A stretch of 64,000 nucleotides of DNA from Malus domestica (Eukaryota > Streptophyta > Magnoliopsida > Rosales > Rosaceae): positions 4,704,001 through 4,768,000 of the forward strand of contig NC_091674.1 in NCBI RefSeq assembly GCF_042453785.1, read 5' to 3'. How positions within the stretch are numbered: position 1 is the stretch's first letter; the number at the start of each line of letters is the position of its first letter. This document shows, in pieces, positions 10,972-21,640 of the stretch. The notes beneath the pieces were generated by a model that made no database searches, was not told the DNA's origin, and saw only the letters and a program-made list of their open reading frames with translations. The translations under genes and the position numbers were made by a program.

Positions 10972-13900
10972 GAAAAAGCTTTGAGATTTTTGCTAATATG
11001 GGGGGAATTGTTGACTTGGGGGAAATTTGAGTCAAATTTGGAAATATTTTCTTGGTTTGGTTGGTCTATATGTCAATTTCCAACCATTAGCTAAGAATAA
11101 GATACTTGGAAAATTTCTAAATTTGGGCACATTATAAAATGCAGTAGAAAACTTTGGAATCATGACTTTTATACACCGGATGTGGGATTCCATAGCTGAC
11201 ATATATTTTCATTCATTTCCCCAACATCTTGCGTATACGAACTTGTGTCATGCGCAGACTCTGTTCATAGCAAGATCACCCGATTAAGGAAATGAAGCCA
11301 AATACTGTTTTTTTTTTTGGGGTAACAGCGTCAAGAGAAGAATGCTGAGTAAGAAATGGTATATGATGGTGTATATTCAAATGAGACTCATGGCATTTCC
11401 ATAACCGTACAATATTGAGAATTTGGAGCACCATAATGTTCTTATATCCACGGAAATTCCATTCTCCCGTTTGCGGAGGAGTGCATGTTCCTCTTGCATT
11501 GTGCTTCTAAGAGCTTGTCTTTTAGTCCCTCTGTTAGAAACCTGTTGTTTTGTCACTTTCTGTTGCATCATTTACTTTGTAATCGATATCATTTTTGCAG
11601 CAATAGCCGTAATCTATCTTTTATATTATCGTCTTTTGCTTTTAAATATTTTGCTTACCTACCTATAAATCTTTGGAAAGAGGAATGATTATATTTTAAG
11701 CCTGTATGCTGGATAATATTCTTCCCTGCTCCCTCTCTCCTCTTATATATTCTCTCTTATATTTTCTGTGTCATAATTTTAGGGGGAGAAAAAGGTGGTG
11801 AAGATTCATAATGTTTTTGCTGTCATAAGGGGTTCAGAAGAGCCCGACCGCTATGTGCTGCTTGGAAACCATAGAGATGCGTGGACATATGGGGCTGTTG
11901 ACCCCAATAGTGGAACTGCAGCATTACTTGACATTGCTCGTAGATATTCTCTTTTGATGCGTTCAGGTTGGAATCCTAGGAGGACGATTATTCTCTGTAG
12001 TTGGGACGCAGAAGAGTTTGGAATGGTAGGTGATTCTGTGTCTTCATTACCAAAAGACTCTGGGCGGTCACAGTCATTGTTTTGCATCAGATATTTAAGT
12101 GACTTTATTATATAATACTTAGGTTTATTAATCAGAATACTTGAATTTATTGATCTCTCAAGGTTTGGTGTTCCCAGGTAGGATCTACTGAGTGGGTTGA
12201 ACAAAACATTGCCAATCTGGGCTCCAAAGCCGTTGCCTACCTTAATGTAGATTGTGCAGTTCAAGGGCCAGGATTCTTTGTCCGCTCGACTCCTCAGCTG
12301 GACAATCTGATTCTTGAGGTCACAAAGAAGGTAAACAAAATAATCATAACCAGTAACTACAAATAGAAGAAAGTTATTTTCTTTGGGTGCGAGTCAGTGT
12401 TGCACCTGGTATTTTAGTGATATATCCTTGACCGCTATTCAATGTGACCTCAGGTTAAAGATCCAGACTCGGTGGGTGCCACTGTATATGAGAAATGGAT
12501 GACAGCAAATAGAAGGGTTGATGTAAGTGATTATCAGTAATTCCCGTTCTTGCTCCATACTTTCATGCATTATCCTGCCATGACAGTTTTGGTCACATGT
12601 TCTGTCTTGGTTTTCAGGTCCAAAGACTAAGTGCAGTGGATTCTGATTTTGCCCCATTTTTGCAACATGCAGGGATTCCTTCCATGGATATGTATTATGG
12701 AATTGGTACATCTCTTATTTTCCTTCTAGTAAGTCGGATAGAAAAATTGAGTTTTATATTAATACTGCTATAGCATGATTAATCTTCATTCATGTTCAGA
12801 TTTTTCTGTTTATCACACTGCATACGACGCTTATGAGTGGATGATAAATTTTGGAGATCCTTTCTTTCAGAGACATGTGGCTGGTAAGCTTACTTTTACA
12901 GACTTGTCCACAAAACTCTTTGCTGTTGAGTTCTTTTTTTAATATATTTGAAGACGATTACTTTACTGTTAAAAATTCAATGGAACTTCTCCTCAGTTGC
13001 TGGAATGTGGGGACTTCTTGCCCTTCACCTGGCTGACGATTTAGTTCTACCTTTCAATTTCCTCTCTTATGCGGATCAGTTAAAGGTGTGAATCTTCTCC
13101 GAATTGTGTCATTAACTTTTTTTGTTCAATTATTTTTTGTGAAATACTGATGGTATCATTTTTACGTATGGCTTTCGTTTTGGTTGAATCAGTAAAAGTA
13201 AGAAATGGGATGCAAGAATTTAAATTTTTATCATGGATAGAGGGAAATGATGTAATAGGAAAATTATTTAAAGGCATTCATCTTCATCAGTTTAACGAAT
13301 GTGCCAAAAATATATTTTATTTTTATTGTAGTTGTGGTTAAAAAAAGGGGTAGTCTAAGCTTTTTTCATGCATATGGTTGGTCCTTTTTAAACTAAATGC
13401 TAAACCTACATCTTTATGAATTTTGGGCAGCATTATAAAGATGTTTTGAGCAACTTGTTGGACGGGGGTGTATCTCTACATCCCCTCACAACAGCAATTC
13501 AGGAGTTTGCCTATGCCGCCAAAGAAGCTGAAGATGAAGCACAGGTAAAATCTTCAAAATAGACATATTGACACTTTGTTGTTGCCGTCTGTTAGTCAAA
13601 TAATGTCAAAGATCAGCAATGTCATTTTTGATATCGTGTTGGGATTAAAAAAGTGAAATTATAATGACATGCGTATAGCGCTTCATTGATTTATTTTCTA
13701 TTCTTGTTCTGAAGTGGAATAAGCATAAACATTTCGGGAAATTCTGAGAAATTTATCCTTCTAATTTTTTGAAGTGCAGAAGCTGAGAGACCAAGAAAAT
13801 ACAAGTGAGCTTGTAATTTTGAAGACGCGGGCACTGAATGATCGGCTGATGTTTGCTGAAAGAGGCTTCCTGGATTCAGATGGAATCGAAGGAAGACAGT

Positions 13901-14248
13901 GGTTCAAGCATCTTGTAAGTATTTTTCTTTTTCCTTGATTTCCTAAAGCTGATTGAAAATGATTAGATATTGATTATGGTAGTTAAAAAGGAAAGAGAGA
14001 CGAAGAAGGGTTCATACTTCATACAAACGCATTGCATTATCATTTTGCCCCTCTTGTTCCTGTAGGTTTATGGGCCTCCTGGTGAGCATGGAAGCAAACT
14101 ATCCTTCTTTCCCGGAGTAGGCGATGCAATGCTTCGAGCAAAGAGAATGAGTAGGACAGAAGGGGAGGCCAAAGTTCAGCACGAGATCTGGAGAGTTGCC
14201 CGGGCCATACAGAGGGCTGAAAAATCCCTGAGAGGAGACGTTTTCTGA
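9704..14248 (+). CDS. AMP1: AMP1-like glutamate carboxypeptidase II family protein (M28), 708 aa
   Basis: Ten exons join in frame: 9704-10672, 11783-12025, 12178-12330, 12454-12522, 12618-12705, 12800-12883, 12997-13085, 13431-13544, 13780-13914, 14066-14248. All introns are GT-AG. The product is a type II membrane protein: a hydrophobic anchor at about residues 22-45, a protease-associated domain in GC-rich exon 1, then an M28 peptidase domain. The di-zinc ligands of the family are all present: His353 and Asp363 ([17 protein letters not shown]), the Glu400-Glu401 pair (WDAEEFG), Asp429 (NVDCAVQG) and His513 (YHTAYD). Arabidopsis AMP1 is about the same length; it is ER-associated and affects meristem size, cytokinin level and miRNA-mediated translational repression, though its substrate is unsettled. 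I favour AMP1 over its paralogue LAMP1 from the N-terminal region ([17 protein letters not shown]). Function here is inferred. Confidence 0.93.
10909..10969. repeat. (AC)n(AT)n microsatellite in AMP1 intron 1
   Basis: A short (AC)n run passes directly into an (AT)n run of about 24 units, inside the first intron of the AMP1-like gene. Likely length-polymorphic. Confidence 0.95.
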
Positions 14249-15132
14249 ATCATGTACACAGAAAGAAGAAGAAAACCTCGAAAACATTCCGGCACTGGCG
14301 TGTATTTATGAGCATGGAGTAGAAGAAGGTGCAACTTTTTTGCCCTGTAATATAGACATTAGAGTGTTTGTAAATAGTACCTTGGTTATTCTCTGTAAAG
14401 TGTGAACTCAATTTTCCGGGTGAAGATCTTGATGTACTTGTCAAAAAGTATATTTAGTTTTTTTGTAGAATAGTGAGTCGGATATAGTAGGTAATTATTT
14501 GGTTCGAAAATGTTAATAGGTAGCCAATTCGCAACCAACCGACTAAGACCATCTCCAAATCAAGAGTTGGTGTCGGTGATTGAGAGATTGAGAGGGATGG
14601 GAGAGAGACAGACACACACCCATTTGGCCTTCATTTCCCCTTCCTCAAACCCTAGCAGCCACAACACCAACTGTAGCCGATCTCTGCAATAGCGTCAGCT
14701 CCTTCCGACCGCACAAACCTGGCCTCCATTTCTGTAACTCGGAGCTTCGTCTCTCTGGGTGAGATGGACTGGCCTAAACATCAAATTGTCATTAAGTGGT
14801 GGAAATAGTGGACATCTGTTGTTGCTCTCTTTTAGTGTGTGCATATGGTTCTACTCTTTTAGGTGTAGGTGTCTGATAAGAAAGCAAGGGCCTGGTATGC
14901 TTCCAAGGGAAACATACTTTGAGACACTTGTGCCAGTTAAGGGAGCATTTTGCTCATCAACTTAACCAAGGTGTATGATTACCCCTCTTAAATTTTTAGA
15001 GAGGTTGTGAGCAAGCACCTTGAGTTAAAGTGGTGAGCAAACACTACTTCTCTGTTAAAAGTTTCATCGTATAAAATTCACTATTTAAAAATCTTACGTG
15101 TGTACTTATCCTAAGCACTTAGGAGTGCTGGT
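14249..15132. other. AMP1 3' UTR, then an unidentified gene-like fragment
   Basis: Roughly the first 200 bases are the probable 3' UTR of the AMP1-like gene. From about 14550 the DNA becomes richer in GC and looks like a 5' UTR or first exon (aaaccctagcagccacaaca, gtaactcggagcttcg), followed by intron-like sequence. The longest ORFs are about 60-70 codons with no recognised similarity. It may be the remains of a gene cut off by the Ty3 insertion to the right. This is a guess. Confidence 0.3.
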
Positions 15133-16313
15133 TGTTTGAGTTAATATTTGAACATTGGGCTTAAATAAAGATTAGCTCAAGGATGCCAATTAAAGGAGAC
15201 TTGCCCAAAGCCTAGCGTCGAGCCCATAAGCAAATTGAAGCTTTCTGAGCCAAGATACAAGCCACGTGCTTACAATTGAAATGATAGGTGATGAAGATTA
15301 ACCTACTACCAGCCAAAAAACACTTTCTAGTGGCATTGCTAGTAAAAATTTGATGACTCACTACCTTCCAAGTACTTTCGAGCAGGAGCAAAAGCTATAG
15401 CAGTCGGGCCAAACTACCAATAAAAGGAAGAAGAGGCCCCAGAGACAAGGACACTCAACCAATCAAACAAATAAACGTACAAACTCTGCTCTCAAGCCAT
15501 ATTTGCATCCAAAAGCTGAAATCAACCCAGATTCAGTCCTTTTTAGTGATAGTTCTCTGAAAAAGCTATATCTTGTCTAGTATAAAAGCTATGCTACCTC
15601 CCTTAGTGTTGTAATATTGATTCTCTCAAGTAAACTTGTTTACCATCCATCCATTTTTAGCATATAAACCCTGTAAATTCAAAGAGAAGTGACTGCAAGA
15701 AGTTCAACCTTGCCAAAAAAGGTGAAATCTTGTCTGAAGCTCTTTGTTTGTTTTCTAAATTAGTAGATCTATTACTTAATGCACTCTTCAACATGTATTC
15801 AAGTTATTACTACATGTTTCTTTATTTAAATGTCTTATTTGCATATGGATCTGGTTAGCTTAATGGATATGTTTTCAATAAGAACAGTTTGGAATCAACA
15901 AATGACTTAAGGGGCTATGGACTCCCTTCATTCAAACATATAGGACTATGAACTAAAAGTCCTTGTTTACAAGGCAAGAAAAAGAATTTAATATAGATTT
16001 AACCCACCCATGACAATCCTTTGATAACAAGAAGTTTAAGTAACTTGGGGCGCAAGTAATCAACTTAAAACACACTTGTTCTACATATGCTATGCCGAGA
16101 TAGTAGTGTTAGGCCTAGCACTTAGTTAGTTTTGATTGCGAGCCTCAAGGCCTATACCTAATGCCTCACAAAGGCACCTTTCATAACTAACTTTGTTATC
16201 TTCTTGTAGCACATCAACAAGCAAGAGTCCGATTACACATCCAAAGTGCCAATCCCTTGAGGAGTTGTGTTGAGGTCTAAGGAGTCTTCTTCAGAGAAAT
16301 CTTTGCCCGAATA
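15133..16313 (+). repeat. 5' LTR of the Ty3 element
   Basis: About 1.18 kb, beginning TGTTTGAG and ending in gcccgaata (consensus end CA, mutated here). Only its last 186 bp can be verified against the right LTR. A TATA-like tctagtataaaagctatgct sits near 15577. The primer-binding region follows (tggcatgcctagtgggac from 16321). Confidence 0.55.
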
Positions 16314-16432
16314 TAGTTTTGGCATGCCTAGTGGGACTCCATTAGTCTTGTATGCCAAGAAGAAAGAGGAAGGAGAAAACCTTCAGGTGGAACACAGAAT
16401 ACGGGCCACCCTAGTGTTTACCAAGATCTAGC

Positions 16433-17872
16433 ATGACAGATCATCTAGAAGATTGCCCCTCTTTACAAGGACCAGCTATTGTGGGAAACCCAACTTCATC
16501 TGAGAAATCAAGAGGGAAGGTGACCAATGAAGACTTGCAAACCACCATGGTGCAAGTGTTGAAAAGTATGGAGAAGATCTCTCTGAAGACTAGAGGAAAA
16601 GTGAGCAGACTTTGCTCCCTAACAAGAAGTTTGCATAGAAGACTAGATCTAGTGTACTCTACTCCAAAAGACATTTATGCTTGAGAAATGATGAAAGAGT
16701 CAAGTCTTGAGAAGGAACCAGCTATTCACCTATTTCCCTTACTCGAGGAGGAGAAGGAAAAAGAAAAAGAGAAAGTAAGGTCTAAGGCTAGCCTGCCAAT
16801 ACTAAAAGAAATCCTGGAGACAGTGTTGCCCGACCCATTATTATCTTTACTAGACAGTATGGGGCAGACCGAGCTAGAAAGGAAGAAGTATGGGATGCCC
16901 TATTTAATTGGAGAATCCAGCAGGAAATGTGAGCTCACAATTATGGACAAACCTTTCCTTTATAGGCCACCACCATTGGCTAATAAGGGAGGAGGGGCTA
17001 GATGGAGGAAGCCCGAATGAAAAAGGAAACTTTCTTGGGCAATGATCGTAGCCCGAAGTGGCTCCTCATACGCCACCTAATAATACAGTCAACCAGCAAC
17101 TCAGATAGGAGTTAGCCGAGTTAAGAAGAATGGTGCTCCAGAATGCCCAACCTTAGGCTCGCCCACTATTTAGGATCACCTACCAGAAGTCATATCCTAA
17201 GTATATTGATGAACAAAATCCTTTTTCCCTTAACTTTAAGATGCCCACGTTCCTCACTTTTAGTGGAGAACATGGCAGTGTGTCATCTAGAGATCACATT
17301 TTCAAGTTCTCCAACCAATGCGTGGCATTTGAAGACAATCCTAATTATAACTTAAGATTGTTTGGGAACTCGTTAGTTGGTCTAGCATTTCAGTGGTACT
17401 CTTTGTTGCCCCATAATTCTATTGCCAACTGGGGGCAAATGGAGATGGCTTTCCATGAACAGTTTTATAGGTAGAGCCCGAGATGACTATCAATGATCTA
17501 GTGGAGGTGAAGCAATATAAGCATGAGTCTACAGACGATTTCATAATGAGGTTTAGAAAGATAAGGATGCGGTGCCAATCCCCTATTAATCATGCCTAGC
17601 TTATATCCATTGCTCAGAAGGCATTAAGGCTGTCTTTAAGGAAAAAGTTTTATGAGGTACAATTTAGTGAATTGCAAGAGTTGGTGATTGCTGCCACAAA
17701 GTATGAGAAGCTGTTGATTGAAGAACAACAAGTGAAACACTCATACAAGGTTCCTCCTTTCTACAAAAATAAAGTTGCAATTCACCAAGTAGATTTTGAA
17801 GGAGCAGAGCCAGAAGAAAGTGATGGTCATGGAGGAGAGGGAATTGAGAGCAGAGATGAACACCCATTTTAA
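16433..17872 (+). pseudogene. Ty3 gag remnant
   Basis: Fragments in several frames. The 17241-17474 segment carries the retrotransposon Gag signature LAFQWYSLLPHNSIANWGQM followed by AFHEQFYR, which is typical of Ty3-type capsids. The piece at 17500-17872 continues it (a broken TINDLVEVKQYKHE region, then ELVIAATKYEKLLIEEQ). Upstream ORFs at 16433-16684 and 16688-17020 are charged leader sequence. Stops and shifts between pieces rule out a functional Gag. Confidence 0.7.
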
Positions 17873-18857
17873 ACCTTTAACAGTGAAGGGTTTAGTCCAG
17901 CCAGTCAAGGATCAAAATGTGGTGATGAATGATGGTGGGTTTGTCCCTATGAAGTCCCTTAAATAACAAAGTTATTCTTTTGATTTAACCAAGGCCTCAG
18001 AAATCTATGAAGAGTTGGTGCGTGCAAGAGTAATTATACCTGACAACACCAAGAAAATGCATAAGTTAGAAGAATTAAGAGGAAAAAAGTATTGCAAGCT
18101 GCACTATACCTTCAACCATTCATAACTAACTGTGTCTAATTCAAGGATTGGATACAAGACCTCATAGTCAAGGGGAAATTGTTCTTGGAGAAACCCCAAG
18201 CTAATATGATGATTAATACATATCCCTTCCCAAAAGCCCAAATAAACATGATCAACCTGACTTGGGCTGAGAAATAGAAGGGAAAAGCCATTTAGGATGT
18301 GAAAGTAGAAATAATGCAAGTTGATAGACCAACAGAAGGAACTATCAAGTTGCCTGAGAAACCCAAAGCATCTATAATTAAAAGGTTGGTATTGTGTAAC
18401 AAGTGTCAATGTGAATGTGAGCTAGAATTGCTAGCATTAGGAGCTATTATTGATCAAGAATTGATCAGAAAAAAGAGAGAAAGAAGAGCAAGAAACTTGC
18501 AGAAGCATCATGCAGGTAGCTGAGAATGAGACCTCCAGAAATGTTTTCCAAAGGTTAGAAGGAGATTCTGAGCCAAAAAACTTGTCTGAGGTATTCAGAA
18601 ACCACAAAGCCTCAAAAGAGGTGGAAGATAAATAAACCAAAATACCAAGAAGGGTGGATGTTAGGCCTTCCGAGCCAAGTTATGAAGGTGGTAGTGTCAG
18701 GATGAAGGGAAAAACAAGGACCTTAGTATCCCCAGTCACCAAGAAGGATTCTGCCCGACTTAGGTGGAAATGGTAAGTAGTTGGAAATGATGGGAGACCT
18801 ATCAAGGAAATATGAGCTTCTATGATTAGGAGAGTCCAGAGGTAGCACAAAGCTCAT

Positions 18858-20588
18858 ATGAACTCACTGAAAGTTCCTACTACATCAGAAACCTCTGAAA
18901 ATGTGAAGTTTGAGAAAGTACCTTATGAGGGAAGAAATCAACTTTATTGGAGAAACAAGAATGAGGTAGAAAAGGCTAATAACAAGACTGAAGGAGAAGG
19001 AAATCATGTGCCACAAAGCTCACATCCGAGAAAATACAGAATCTTGAGGAGATCTCAAAAGGATATGGTAATGATGCCTACCCTAAAATGGAGCCCAGAA
19101 CCAATTTGTTTTGGAACTATCTCGCCTGAAGAGAGAATGCCCTCACCGTTGTTGGTTGATACTCTTTGCAAAGTCTCAGAGCAGGTGCATGACTTTGGTA
19201 TAACTCGAGAAGAAAAGTTGCCTGAGCTAATGTTCTTAAAAGAAGCACATGCCTGGTTAGATGAATTCATAGACCACATTTGGGGCAAGAAGGAGGATTT
19301 ACCTGAACCTAGCAACTTCCACGTAAACATGATATATGTTCTATGTGCCATGTTTTGAGCTGAGCCTGATCAACCTGCCACGATGGAAGGTGATTACTTG
19401 GCAACCAAACCTATAATGGCACATGTTAGTATTGAGGAAGCAGGAAGAGGAGAATTGGGCAGAACAGACTTGCCCGAGCTTGCAAAGAAAAAGTCTGAAA
19501 CGGTGCATTCAGATAAGATAATCTTCAGCAGCCCGAGTTTAGCCCTAGCTAACCATTTCAAGCCCATATATGTAACTGCTAATTTGGAGAGAGTACCCTT
19601 CAAGAGGATCTTAATTGATGGAGAAGCTGCGGTTAATGTAATACCATTAAAACAGATGAAGAAATTAGGAAGAATTGAAAAAGATCTTAGTCTTTATCTT
19701 TTCTGAAGCCATTACTAGAACTTATGGAATATTGCCTTTGGAGGTTGACTTGGATTCCAAGCAAATCATGTTAGCTTTCTTTGTGGTGGACAATAGTTCT
19801 ACTTATAGAGCTTTGCTTGGTAGAGATTGAATTCATCAGAGTCTCTCTATACCATCCACTTTGCGTCAACAAGTAGCTGTTTACCACGAGGAAGGGATTA
19901 TGAGACCAGGATTTTGGAAAATGGTGGAGGCCGAGTCACGACCTTTCCTTCCTACAACCAATGTTGCAGAAGTTAGTTTCTACAATCCCAATGTTGGGAT
20001 TATCCAGTGCTTAAGAGCTGATGAGAACGACCGCTCGGCTAAGGTAACGACACAAAAGCTCTTGGAACAAGGATTGTTTCTCACAAAGGAGGAATGGGAT
20101 ATACCCCAAATTATCCCAACTTCCCAACATCAGTAATGTCAGAATAAAGAAGAAAGGACCAAGTAGTTGCAATAAGGTCCTTAATCAAAAGACTGTTGGT
20201 GTATGGGAGAGAGAAAACAAGAAAGGGAAAGCTCGGCCAAAGAAGAAGATAAATGGAAGGAATAAGCTTCAAGCAGCTAGAACAAGGGTGAAAAAAAGTT
20301 TTTTAGGAAGGAGTTGGAAGCAGCTATACAAATGGCTGAATGTATATATGACTTGGATTGGCCCGAAGACACGCCTGATAGTCCAGAGCTGGTTGAATTT
20401 TGGTGTGCAGAACCTGACAAGCCACCACCAGAGGTGCAAGATCCCTTAGAAACCATTGATTTGGGAACTAAGGAAGATCCAAGGCCTATACAGATCAGTG
20501 GCCTGTTGGAAGCTAAAGATCGGGCAAAGATAGTCAGTCTTCTACACGAGTTTAAAGATTGTTTTGTTTAGCATTATACTGAGATGCC
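18858..20588 (+). pseudogene. Ty3 protease and reverse-transcriptase-start remnant
   Basis: An ORF at 18858-19358 has no clear domain. The 19383-19706 ORF ends with a retropepsin-like RILIDGEAAVNVIPLKQMKK, in which the usual D-S/T/G-G-x-A active-site context has changed to DGEAA. About 19738-19900 keeps the end of that domain (YRALLGRD, stop, IHQSLSIPSTLRQQ). The 20314-20588 stretch ends in LLHEFKDCFV, a stop, then YTEMPG, the motif just upstream of Ty3 reverse transcriptase. The sequence then jumps directly into LTR sequence at 20589-20592. RT, RNase H and integrase are absent. Confidence 0.7.
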
Positions 20589-20775
20589 AGGTTTTGATTG
20601 CGAACCTTAAGACCTATACCTAAGGCCCCACAAAGGCACATTTTAGAACTAACTTTGTTCTCTTCTTGTAGCACATCAACAAGTAAGAGCCCGATTACAC
20701 GTATAAAGTGTCAATCCCTTGGGGAGCTGTGCTGAGGTCCAAGGAACCTTCTTCAGAGAAATCTTTGCCCGAACA
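20589..20775 (+). repeat. Truncated 3' LTR of the Ty3 element
   Basis: Matches 16128-16313 with scattered substitutions and ends in gcccgaaca. Roughly the first 1 kb of the LTR is missing, removed by the same deletion that took pol. Confidence 0.75.
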
Positions 20776-21452
20776 CTGGCCATGAGGTTTTATTGCATGA
20801 ACGGATGATGAGCGTAATATGGAAATTTAATTCCTTTTAATTATGGCAGTAGCACAATTACTTGAACATACAGAAATGAAAGGGATGGTTTCTTGTGATA
20901 TCTGTGTCCATATGGATTATAGCTCAGTGTAAAAAAATGATGTGATGCTTGCCAGAAATAACAACTCCTTGAACATCCTAGTGTAAACTATAAAGACGGG
21001 GACTCTTGCGAGAAACACATAATTGGTGTTTTTTGCACGAAACATTTCAAAGTGCTTTTGGAGCTTAAAAATATTCTTTAAAAATGTTTTCAGTCATTTA
21101 AAAAAATACTTCCACTACGAGCCGTAGTTGATCCAGAGGAAAACACTAATCAGCATAGCAAATCTAATCCAATTACCTATTTCTAAAGTTACAATAAACT
21201 AGAAAGATTTTTCGGTTTGTTCGAACGCTTGTAAATGGGTAAAAAGGCGAATGATGTGTGTTTTAGTGTGTGTGTGTGGTCGAAAGGCCACGTAGTATCA
21301 CCGTACGACATAAATTGTTTGTAAAAAATCACATGAATGTGTTTTAGTATTTGTGTGTGTTGTCGGCTGTTGACGTGGTATCACCGTACGACATAACTTG
21401 TTTGTAAAAAATGGCATAAAAAGCTAAAAAAAAGGGAAAATAAAAATTAGTT
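20776..21452. other. Intergenic DNA between the Ty3 element and tRNA-Arg
   Basis: No ORF of note. About 21045-21120 resembles part of the MITE at 8619-8858. The right half holds a two-copy tandem repeat, listed separately. Confidence 0.4.
21257..21420. repeat. Two-copy tandem repeat, about 80 bp per unit
   Basis: The blocks gtatcaccgtacgacataaa, ttgtttgtaaaaaat and gtgttttagt recur with a spacing of roughly 80 bp (21296-21332, then 21380-21410). The copies differ slightly, so the repeat is not fresh. Confidence 0.7.
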
Positions 21453-21525
21453 CGCGCCAGGTAGGGGTCGAACCTACGGCCTTCTGCTTAGGAAACAGAC
21501 GCTCTATCCACTGAGCTACAGGCGC
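21453..21525 (-). tRNA. trnR-CCU: tRNA-Arg (anticodon CCU)
   Basis: The reverse complement folds as a 73-nt tRNA. The acceptor GCGCCTG faces CTGGCGC with one U-U mismatch. The D arm has the A box TAGCTCAGTGGATAGAGC. The anticodon arm is tctgt-ttcctaa-gcaga with anticodon CCT (CCU in RNA). The T arm is GTAGG-TTCGACC-CCTAC (B box) and the discriminator base is G. There is no intron and no encoded CCA, as expected of a nuclear gene. It reads AGG codons. The 3' flank (minus strand) has the complement of ttttaaaa-like runs that could end RNA polymerase III transcription. Confidence 0.95.
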
Positions 21526-21640
21526 TGGTTAATACGACATACCCTATAAAACTTTATAACCACTACTACATTTACTTCCCGCCCATTTAATTCGAAATGA
21601 AATATAAGGGAGCCAAACAGGAGTTGAGAACTAGAGAGGG

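Larger units (their letters stand above)
15133..20775 (+). mobile_element. Degenerate, internally deleted Ty3-type LTR retrotransposon
   Basis: A direct repeat anchors the LTRs: 16128-16313 matches 20589-20775 (gcctatacctaa, ttcttgtagcacatcaacaa, tcttcagagaaatctttgcc). The best 5' end is tgtttgagttaat at 15133, because the flanking ctggt (15128-15132) matches ctggc after the right end (20776-20780) in four of five bases. Between the LTRs lie broken gag, protease and the start of reverse transcriptase; the rest of pol and the left part of the 3' LTR are missing. Many stops and frameshifts show an old insertion. The right end is firmer than the left. Confidence 0.75.

Noticed and set aside
10715..11035. 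106-codon minus-strand ORF in AMP1 intron 1
   Set aside because: Runs through the (AT)n microsatellite and intron sequence; no domain.
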